A stretch of DNA of 13,637 nt from Bacteroidales bacterium UBA6229 (lineage in GTDB: Bacteria; Bacteroidota; Bacteroidia; Bacteroidales; F082): the NCBI GenBank assembly GCA_002440975.1, contig DJWN01000056.1:1-13637 (forward strand), in the 5' to 3' direction. Both the position numbers and the translations under genes were made by a program. The first letter of the stretch is position 1, and the number at the start of each line of letters is the position of its first letter. The notes beneath the pieces were generated by a model, which was given only the letters and a program-made list of their open reading frames with translations, made no database searches and was not told the origin of the DNA. Below, in pieces: positions 7,678-13,637 of this stretch.

Positions 7678-9552
7678 GTGCTTGAATTTAGAAATAGCGA
7701 ACAAATACATAAGAACATAAAACCTGCGGGAATAGCCGGATTTACTGTTGTTTTTGTTGTGTTTGTACTTAATTCTTTTCTGCTGAAGACTAGTTTTGGG
7801 CAATCAATCAATCAGCAGCATACTGCTCCAATGGTGTATAAGGTAAATTCAGTGCCCCAATTGGTAAATCGTGAAGCAAATGAATTTCCTTTAAGGATAG
7901 GATATACCCAAAAAACTGAGTTGAGCACTAAAAGTAATTCTGGTTGGTTTTTTTTGGCTGGTGAAAAATTGTATCAATGGCAGCTCCGGATTACCAATGA
8001 AAGCCAATCACCGCTGGTTTTTTACTTTGATAAGAATTTGAAGTCAGCCAATGCGAATCTTGTTGTAGAACTTTCAAATGGTACTAAAAAACAGTCTCAG
8101 GAGATGACTGTTTCCGACAGTTTGCCATTGGCTTACGGACCGGTTTATGGCGATCAAATAGTTTTTGAGCTCACAGTAGAAGATACAAATGCAGTATATC
8201 TTGCTCTGGATGAAATAGGTGTGCTTTATAAGGATGCTTTTGGTTTTGGTACATCCGGCGATTGTGAAGTGAATGTAAATTGTGAAGAAGGAGCTTCGCT
8301 GGTAAATCAAAAGCAAGGTGTTGCACGTGTTCTTGTGAAAAAAGGTTCGGGCTTGTTTTATTGCTCTGGTAGCCTGATTAATAATACGCGAAGAGATTTT
8401 GCTCCCCTGTTTTTAACTGCCAATCATTGTGGTCAAAATGCTACAGAAGCGGATTATGCCCAATGGATTTTTGCTTTTAATTATGAAGCTGAAGGCTGCG
8501 AAAATCCAGACACAGCACCTGTATTTCAAACCCTTACAGGAGCTCGCTTGCTTGCACAATCTGAGGATGATGTTTCTGTTGACTCTGATTTTAAGCTGTT
8601 ATCTCTTCTGCACGATGTTCCGCAACATTACCGACCCTATTTTAATGGATGGAACAGAGAGAACTCGGCCACGGCTTCCGGTCATGTGATTCACCATCCT
8701 GATGGGGATATCAAAAAGATTTCTTCCTACACACTAAGGCCACTTTCGACTGCTTACCAAGGTGGCAGCGAAAATCCGGATGCACCTTATTGGCGCGTAG
8801 TTTGGTCCGAAACAGAGAATGGGCATGGCGTAACCGAAGGAGGTTCATCAGGTTCTCCTTTGTTTGATGATAACGAATTGATAATTGGAACATTAACTGG
8901 AGGCCTGGCATCTTGTGATTCGCCTTTAACGCCTGATTATTTTGGCAAGTTCTCTTTTTCGTGGAATAAAAATGGCACCTTAGCCAACGAGCAGCTGGCA
9001 CCCTGGCTCGACCCCGAACAAACAGGTGTGATGCGTTTATCAGGTCTGGGCTATGATCCAGAAGTGTTGACAGCGTATTTTATGTCGCAGCATAGAAAAA
9101 TTATTGTGGGACAGGAAGTGGGCTTTACAAATTTGTCCTCAGGAAATATTTTGGATTATGAATGGTTTTTCGAAGGGGGACAGCCTGAGCAATCGACCCA
9201 AAAAGATCCGGGAATGATTACTTTTCCTCGTTCAGGAAATTTTGATGTAAGGCTGGTGGTGTCCAATGAGTCAGTGAGTGATACATTAATTTTGGATGAT
9301 TATATCAAGGTTTCAGGCAGCATCTATCCCAATCCGGTTACCTCAAGCTTTACCCTGGATTTTGGAAAGGAATTTCCGGAGAATCCGCAATTGATTTTGT
9401 TTGACCTGAGAGGACGGGAGATTGAATTTTCGACTGTAAAGATGGATAATAAATTGACTATCAATCCGATAAATCATCAAAATGGAATCCATTTTCTTCA
9501 TGTGATCACAGCTGATCAGGCTGAGATACATAAAGTACTGATGATAAAATAA
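7678..9552 (+). CDS. Lysyl endopeptidase-like serine protease with PKD and T9SS sorting domains
   Basis: A 624-aa secreted protease. A basic N-region and hydrophobic stretch (about 18-40, ending FGQS) form the signal peptide; residues 43-190 look like a propeptide. The trypsin-fold domain (about 191-455) carries the triad H250 (LTANHCG), D304 (SDFKLL) and S391 (GGSSGSP). Six cysteines at 196, 202, 229, 251, 274 and 413 match the order and spacing of the three disulfides of Achromobacter protease I, and D420 sits where its lysine-specifying Asp is expected; cleavage after lysine is therefore likely, by inference. A PKD-like domain follows (about 463-546), then a type A T9SS sorting domain from IYPNP (549) to the end, so export by T9SS is expected. 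The start must be a non-ATG codon: GTG at 7678, 11 bases after the previous stop, is the only good choice, because an in-frame stop lies at 7627 and no ATG occurs before the signal peptide. Confidence 0.9.
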   Translation: MLEFRNSEQIHKNIKPAGIAGFTVVFVVFVLNSFLLKTSFGQSINQQHTAPMVYKVNSVPQLVNREANEFPLRIGYTQKTELSTKSNSGWFFLAGEKLYQWQLRITNESQSPLVFYFDKNLKSANANLVVELSNGTKKQSQEMTVSDSLPLAYGPVYGDQIVFELTVEDTNAVYLALDEIGVLYKDAFGFGTSGDCEVNVNCEEGASLVNQKQGVARVLVKKGSGLFYCSGSLINNTRRDFAPLFLTANHCGQNATEADYAQWIFAFNYEAEGCENPDTAPVFQTLTGARLLAQSEDDVSVDSDFKLLSLLHDVPQHYRPYFNGWNRENSATASGHVIHHPDGDIKKISSYTLRPLSTAYQGGSENPDAPYWRVVWSETENGHGVTEGGSSGSPLFDDNELIIGTLTGGLASCDSPLTPDYFGKFSFSWNKNGTLANEQLAPWLDPEQTGVMRLSGLGYDPEVLTAYFMSQHRKIIVGQEVGFTNLSSGNILDYEWFFEGGQPEQSTQKDPGMITFPRSGNFDVRLVVSNESVSDTLILDDYIKVSGSIYPNPVTSSFTLDFGKEFPENPQLILFDLRGREIEFSTVKMDNKLTINPINHQNGIHFLHVITADQAEIHKVLMIK

Positions 9553-9559
9553 TTGTGCC

Positions 9560-9597
9560 AGTTATATTTCTTCCGGATTTCTGGAAGAGGTATAATT
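9560..9597 (+). terminator. Strong hairpin, probable terminator of the protease operon
   Basis: In the plus-strand RNA, 9560-9574 pairs with 9583-9597 over 15 consecutive pairs, three of them G-U; two more inner pairs (9575-9582, 9576-9581) leave an AUUU loop. A T5 tract follows at 9604-9608. It begins 8 bases after the protease stop and lies within the last codons of the convergent rluD gene, whose stop codon (9562-9564) is part of the stem. On the minus strand the G-U pairs become C-A mismatches, so the fold favours the rightward transcript, although a weaker leftward terminator (with TTATTTT beyond it) is possible. Confidence 0.6.
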
Positions 9598-10620
9598 ACG
9601 CCATTTTTCGATCAAATTCTGCATATCTTGCGGCAGATCACTATCGAAGAAAAGTTGCTTGCCGCTTGTTGGATGAATAAAGCCAAGCGATTTGGCATGT
9701 AGGGCATGGCGGGGTAGGATTTTGAAACAATTTTCGATAAATTGCTTGTATTTGGTAAACGAAGTTCCTTTTAAAATTTTATCACCACCATACCAGGCAT
9801 CATTGAAAAGTGGATGCCCGAGGTGTTGCATATGGGCCCTGATTTGGTGTGTGCGCCCTGTTTCCAGCTGACATTCCACCAGAGTAACGTATCCAAAATG
9901 TTCCAGAACCCGATAATGCGTAATGGCTTCTTTTCCATGACTTCCGTCTTCAAAAACATCCATTACCTTCCTGTTTTTCAGGCTACGGCCTATGTGTCCG
10001 CTTATTGTTCCGTTATCTTCCTTTGGCGAACCCCAGATTATGGCCTGATATTTTCGTTCGATGGTGTGCTCGAAAAACTGACGGGCCAATACAGCCTGAG
10101 CGAGTTCGGTTTTAGCTACCAAAAGCAAACCGGTTGTGTCTTTGTCGATGCGATGGGCAAGATAGCCAAAACCATTTTCAAGCTGCTGCGAAGTTTTCTG
10201 AAAATAATAAGCCAGAGCATTCAACAAAGTTCCTGAATAATTGCCATGACCGGGATGTACAACAAGATTGTATTGTTTGTTAATCACAATCACATCTTCA
10301 TCTTCGTAAACAATTTCGAGCGGTATATTTTCGGGGATAATCTCAATTTCACGCGGTGGATACGAAAACACAACCGCAACTACATCATCAGGTTTTACTT
10401 TGTAATTTTGCTTTACAACAGTTCCATTCACATGAATATTGCCTGCTTTGGCTGTTTGCTGAATCTTATTTCTCGAAACATTTTCTATTCTGTTCATCAG
10501 GAATTTGTCAACCCTCAGCAAAGCCTGCCCTTTGTCGGCCACAAAGCGAAAATGCTCGTAAAGTTCGTTGTTTTCTTCCAGTTGTTCCGAATTGTTTTCG
10601 TCGGTTATTGTGTATTCCAT
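9562..10620 (-). CDS. rluD: RluA/RluD-family 23S rRNA pseudouridine synthase
   Basis: Converts specific uridines of 23S rRNA (in RluD, the helix 69 sites) to pseudouridine. The protein is 352 aa, slightly longer than E. coli RluD (about 326) because of an acidic N-terminal extension. An S4 RNA-binding domain lies at about 34-90 (RVDKFLMNRI, SRNKIQQTAKAGNIHVNG). The synthase domain at about 100-320 has the catalytic motif HRIDKDTTG with D159, and the LETGRTHQIRAHMQHLGHP motif at about 252-270. It starts 1 base after the stop of the T9SS cargo gene, so its translation is probably coupled to that gene. The family is certain; RluD rather than another RluA-type paralogue is inferred from the S4 domain and overall architecture. 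The 3' end overlaps the terminator hairpin of the convergent operon. Confidence 0.92.
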   Translation of the reverse strand: MEYTITDENNSEQLEENNELYEHFRFVADKGQALLRVDKFLMNRIENVSRNKIQQTAKAGNIHVNGTVVKQNYKVKPDDVVAVVFSYPPREIEIIPENIPLEIVYEDEDVIVINKQYNLVVHPGHGNYSGTLLNALAYYFQKTSQQLENGFGYLAHRIDKDTTGLLLVAKTELAQAVLARQFFEHTIERKYQAIIWGSPKEDNGTISGHIGRSLKNRKVMDVFEDGSHGKEAITHYRVLEHFGYVTLVECQLETGRTHQIRAHMQHLGHPLFNDAWYGGDKILKGTSFTKYKQFIENCFKILPRHALHAKSLGFIHPTSGKQLFFDSDLPQDMQNLIEKWRNYTSSRNPEEI

Positions 10621-10621
10621 A

Positions 10622-12757
10622 TCAGGGTGTAATCACTAATTTTTGAGTGGCAACTGGCCTGTTTTGATGTACGATCCGAACAAATAATAATCCTTTCTTA
10701 AAGCCTGAAATCGAAATCTCATCTTGCCAGTTTTGTTCGTGAATAACACGGCCTGTCAAGTCATAAAAAAGTATTTTGGTTTGATGATCAGGAACTAAGC
10801 CTGTCAAACTGAGCTGCACATAATTTTGCGCAGGATTAGGATAGCATTTCAAAACAAATTCTTCTGGATTATCAATTTCCGGAATGTCGATAAAATAGGA
10901 TGCGCCAACCACAGGACGCAGCATAATTGATCCGGGTATCATGCTGTTTCTCCATTGATCATCAGAACGGTAAAAATTATACTGACTGTTATCCAATGCG
11001 GCATCAAACCCGATGTTGATGCTTCCCATTTCTTCCTGCATCAGGCCAATGTAAAATATCCCGTTCATGATAACCGGTTCAGGAAATTCATATAAATGAA
11101 ACTCATATATTTTATCGCTCCATTGCGGACGCTGCCTTACCAGCCTGTAAACTTCTTCACCAGGCATTCCGTTATTATCTTTCCACACCACGATGTCAAA
11201 AAACTTATTATTGGTGTTGTTCAAGGTTCTGTTAAAGAGCATTTGAACGCCTTTTAAAGTGTCGGGCACAACCATCCTGAATTGCACAGCCATGTGTGCA
11301 CCAGCCGGTTCCAAACCATAACCCAATTCCGGTGTTCCGTCGTCGTAGGCAAAGTAGTTGTAAAAGCCCTGTTGATAAGTAATTGAATCGACAAGCGGTG
11401 GCTGATGAGTTGAGTCGCTGATATAATGAGTGATTTGATAGGAGGTGGAATCACGATCGAAATCAAGTGAAAACAAGGATTGAATATTTGGGCAGGCATG
11501 GGCAGCTCCACAACCAGTCTCGCAGGTTTGAAATCCATTTGTGCTAAAAGGATCCAGGTTACAATTCCCGCCATAATAATCAAAATATTGATTGCCAGCA
11601 ATTTGTTTCACACTGTATTCGTATGTGGTATTATGCGTGACATTATTCAGGTTTGTGATAAAAAGCTCAATGCTTGGTTTTACAGCATTCGTAGGGTCAG
11701 AGCGATACTGTTTGTAAGGCATAGCCTGATACCTGCGCAGGAACGAAGGTGCCCGCTCCGAAAAGCTGAGCATCGGATAGCCTGTGTCGGAATGGCTGCG
11801 ATTGCGGTCAAGTCTGATCAGATCAATATTCCATTGATCTACATTACTTCGGTTGGAGGGTAAAGTGTTGTCGGAAATGCTTCCATAATTGTAAAACCTG
11901 AATTGAAATCGCTCATTAAAATAGGATGTATCCGTAATCGCTATCAAAACCTGTTTGAAATAAGCCTGATTGTAAAAATAAAAGGAATCGAGCGACATTC
12001 CCGGCATGGCCCAGACGGTTTCCCAATTAACTGCCGGCTTAAAAACCGAATCACAAGGTAAGGTCACTTCATCACCCCAGGTGAGTATCCGGTTGCTGAT
12101 CCAATAAAGATTTGTATCGCAACCATAGGGAGCAAAAAGTGTATCCAACGGATAAATAGTATCAATGTTATTGGCCAGCAGGTAGTCGTCCACCCAAACC
12201 TTTGTAGAGTCAACAAAGTCGAATTCAAATTCGCCGCTTGGAAAACCAAATTGTAAAACAAGACTGTCGTGAGCCTCAGGTTTATCGCCTCTTCCCTGTG
12301 GTTGATAGTAAAAGCTGAAATATACAGAATCAGCAGGGCTCAAGGATTGTTGTGTGGGTTCAAAAACAGAATCAAGCCGGATAAGTGCAGATTCTAACAC
12401 ATCGGCAATGAATGGCCTGGTGGAGGCATCTTCATAAACTTTTCCCTGCCCGTCAAGCACATCAAATGTTGCAGCATGGCGGTTTGGTGGCAGATAAGGA
12501 AAGTCTGCACTAATGAAAACTGCATTGGCTGGCCATTTGAGTTGATCGGTATTGACTTTTGTTGTTGAAAAATCTTCGAAAAAGGGAAGGTGCAGGGTGA
12601 TTTCTCCTTCATTGTTTTTAGATAGCTCCGCATTTTGATTCTGATATGCAGGATTGATGGCAAGGCCACTCACTACTTCCTGTGCAAAAAGCTGTGCAGC
12701 AGTTTGCCCTATCAGAAAGATTAAAATTGCGGATAAAAATTGAATTTTAATTGCCAT
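10622..12757 (-). CDS. Large T9SS cargo protein (type A sorting domain), function unknown
   Basis: A 711-aa secreted protein. The signal peptide covers about 1-25 (MAIKIQ, hydrophobic core, LFAQ). The mature body begins with a LPFFEDFS segment (57-64), which I know from many Bacteroidota surface proteins of unknown role, and is rich in beta-strand-like Tyr/Phe/Asp stretches. A second module, about 465-615 (YFAYDDGTPELGYGL ... FDIVVWKDNNGMPGEEVY), resembles extracellular beta-sandwich domains. The C-terminal T9SS domain runs from CYPNP (638-642) through LFYDLTGRVI to KLVITP. A cysteine cluster (C399, C412, C416, C422) is unusual. No catalytic motif is visible. The ATG at 12757 leaves 1 base after the stop of the PASTA gene; a TTG at 12766 would add three residues and overlap, and is less likely. 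T9SS cargo is expected on the cell surface or released. Confidence 0.85.
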   Translation of the reverse strand: MAIKIQFLSAILIFLIGQTAAQLFAQEVVSGLAINPAYQNQNAELSKNNEGEITLHLPFFEDFSTTKVNTDQLKWPANAVFISADFPYLPPNRHAATFDVLDGQGKVYEDASTRPFIADVLESALIRLDSVFEPTQQSLSPADSVYFSFYYQPQGRGDKPEAHDSLVLQFGFPSGEFEFDFVDSTKVWVDDYLLANNIDTIYPLDTLFAPYGCDTNLYWISNRILTWGDEVTLPCDSVFKPAVNWETVWAMPGMSLDSFYFYNQAYFKQVLIAITDTSYFNERFQFRFYNYGSISDNTLPSNRSNVDQWNIDLIRLDRNRSHSDTGYPMLSFSERAPSFLRRYQAMPYKQYRSDPTNAVKPSIELFITNLNNVTHNTTYEYSVKQIAGNQYFDYYGGNCNLDPFSTNGFQTCETGCGAAHACPNIQSLFSLDFDRDSTSYQITHYISDSTHQPPLVDSITYQQGFYNYFAYDDGTPELGYGLEPAGAHMAVQFRMVVPDTLKGVQMLFNRTLNNTNNKFFDIVVWKDNNGMPGEEVYRLVRQRPQWSDKIYEFHLYEFPEPVIMNGIFYIGLMQEEMGSINIGFDAALDNSQYNFYRSDDQWRNSMIPGSIMLRPVVGASYFIDIPEIDNPEEFVLKCYPNPAQNYVQLSLTGLVPDHQTKILFYDLTGRVIHEQNWQDEISISGFKKGLLFVRIVHQNRPVATQKLVITP

Positions 12758-12758
12758 T

Positions 12759-13613
12759 TTATTCAAAGTGATAAATTTCGTTGATTAATTGTTGAAGGCT
12801 GTCGCGACTTAAACTGTCCGACTGCATTTGCAGGATAAGGTCTTCAAAATTGAAGGTTTTTTCGGATCGGAACCAAACATCAACCTTTTTTCCTAAAGGG
12901 GCGTAACTACCTGGTAATGAAGATGGGGAGCTGCGGAATACCCTGGAAGAAGCAGAATCATGATCCAGAAAATAAAATTCACCCGGATTTAACCCTGCCC
13001 TGAACAAAGTTTGTTTTACCTGTGCAGGCAACATTCCCGTTAGGAATGGCATGGGCGTGAGCGTGTCTCTTGTATTTCCGTTTCCAAGTATGAGCTCGAC
13101 AGCCTGTCCTTTAAAAATGGGCGTGCCGGGCTCTATTACTTCATTCTGATATTGTTGCTCTATTACTGCATTTTTTGCAAAATGATCAATATAAAGCAAT
13201 TGATGAACCTTAAGTCCTTCTTTCTCAAGTAGTACCATAGCCTGCCGGATTGAGAGATTTCTTAAATTTGGCATGATCACCTGCTCAGGCATTACGGCTA
13301 TTTTTACATAATATATGTTTCGACCAGCTTTGACCTTTGAGCCGGGCAGTGGGTCTTGCTGTAAGACAGAGCCTTTGGGTAAATCTTTGATGTAAACACT
13401 ATCAAGCAAAACAAAATTGAAAAGTCCCTCATATTGATCTTGAATCACCTGAAGGGCTTGTCCGGTAAAATCAGGAACGATATACACTTCACCATGTCGC
13501 GTGTATTTGTCGAGCGACCGAAAAATCATCCAGATCAATAAAATACTTAACAGTAGGATGATGGCGAGATGCAGATAGAATTTCTTTTTGAAAAGAAAAC
13601 CGAAAGCCTTCAT
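12759..13613 (-). CDS. PASTA-domain membrane protein without kinase
   Basis: A 284-aa protein with a short basic cytoplasmic start (MKAFGFLFKKK), one membrane helix at about 13-32 and a periplasmic part made of three PASTA domains: about 41-107 (VPDFTGQAL ... GSVLQQDPLPGSKVKAGRNIYY), 110-177 (MPNLRNLSIRQAMVLLEKEGL ... GTPIFKGQAVELILG) and 184-250 (MPFLTGMLPAQVKQTLFRAGL ... GKKVDVWF). A tail of about 34 residues follows. In Gram-positive Ser/Thr kinases and penicillin-binding proteins PASTA repeats sense or bind peptidoglycan fragments; here no kinase or transpeptidase domain is attached, so it may act as a wall-binding sensor or scaffold. It is the first gene in this window of a leftward unit with the T9SS cargo gene and rluD. 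The ATG at 13613 lies 24 bases from the window edge, so its promoter or upstream partners cannot be seen. Confidence 0.9.
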   Translation of the reverse strand: MKAFGFLFKKKFYLHLAIILLLSILLIWMIFRSLDKYTRHGEVYIVPDFTGQALQVIQDQYEGLFNFVLLDSVYIKDLPKGSVLQQDPLPGSKVKAGRNIYYVKIAVMPEQVIMPNLRNLSIRQAMVLLEKEGLKVHQLLYIDHFAKNAVIEQQYQNEVIEPGTPIFKGQAVELILGNGNTRDTLTPMPFLTGMLPAQVKQTLFRAGLNPGEFYFLDHDSASSRVFRSSPSSLPGSYAPLGKKVDVWFRSEKTFNFEDLILQMQSDSLSRDSLQQLINEIYHFE

Positions 13614-13637
13614 TTTTTTATAATTTAGCCTGACTAA

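Noticed and set aside
9814..10236. 140-codon open frame antisense to rluD
   Set aside because: It lies wholly within a firmly identified gene, encodes no recognisable motif, and looks like a reading-frame shadow.
10246..10646. Two overlapping rightward open frames antisense to the rluD start
   Set aside because: Compositionally odd translations with no signal, domain or promoter; shadows of rluD on the other strand.
11480..11863. 127-codon open frame antisense to the T9SS cargo gene
   Set aside because: No domain or start context; fully inside a long coding gene with signal peptide and sorting domain.
12758..12766. TTG start at 12766 for the T9SS cargo gene
   Set aside because: An ATG three codons downstream starts the signal peptide directly and gives the same 1-nt junction as seen before rluD.

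Overview
The window looks like a chromosomal segment from a member of the Bacteroidota. The evidence is AT-rich DNA, three good matches to the Bacteroidota -7 promoter box (TAnnTTTG) directly upstream of genes plus a fourth overlapping one, no obvious Shine-Dalgarno sequences, and two secreted proteins with C-terminal type IX secretion (T9SS) sorting domains. An M23 peptidase-MerR pair divergent from alaS also fits that phylum. Coding density is very high: nine protein genes, no intergenic stretch above about 160 bases, and no RNA gene, insertion sequence, CRISPR array or phage gene that I can see.

Left part (1-5107): hldD (ADP-heptose epimerase for LPS core) runs rightward. Its stop codon overlaps, tail to tail, that of a small MerR-type regulator. 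The MerR gene is second in a leftward two-gene unit behind a membrane-anchored M23 peptidase. The M23 gene and alaS diverge from a compact intergenic region where two Bacteroidota-type promoters appear to overlap back to back.

Middle part (5268-9552): three rightward genes spaced 8 and 11 bases apart, probably one operon. They encode an exported TPR protein with an unrecognised N-terminal region, an outer-membrane beta-barrel-like protein ending in a SPOR (peptidoglycan-binding) domain, and a T9SS-exported trypsin-fold protease. The protease has the cysteine pattern and active-site motifs of lysyl endopeptidases (Lys-C / Achromobacter protease I type). A strong RNA hairpin just after the protease gene, lying inside the 3' end of the convergent rluD gene, probably ends this transcript.

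Right part (9562-13613, leftward): a three-gene unit read in the order PASTA-domain membrane protein, large T9SS cargo protein of unknown function, RluD-type pseudouridine synthase. Both internal junctions are stop-1 nt-start, which suggests translational coupling.

Most of the content is envelope biology (LPS, peptidoglycan, outer membrane, T9SS export) beside two translation-related housekeeping genes (alaS, rluD). I found no unmistakable new defence or mobile system. The least explained parts are the middle operon (unknown N-domain plus barrel-SPOR fusion plus protease) and the coupling of PASTA protein, T9SS cargo and RluD.
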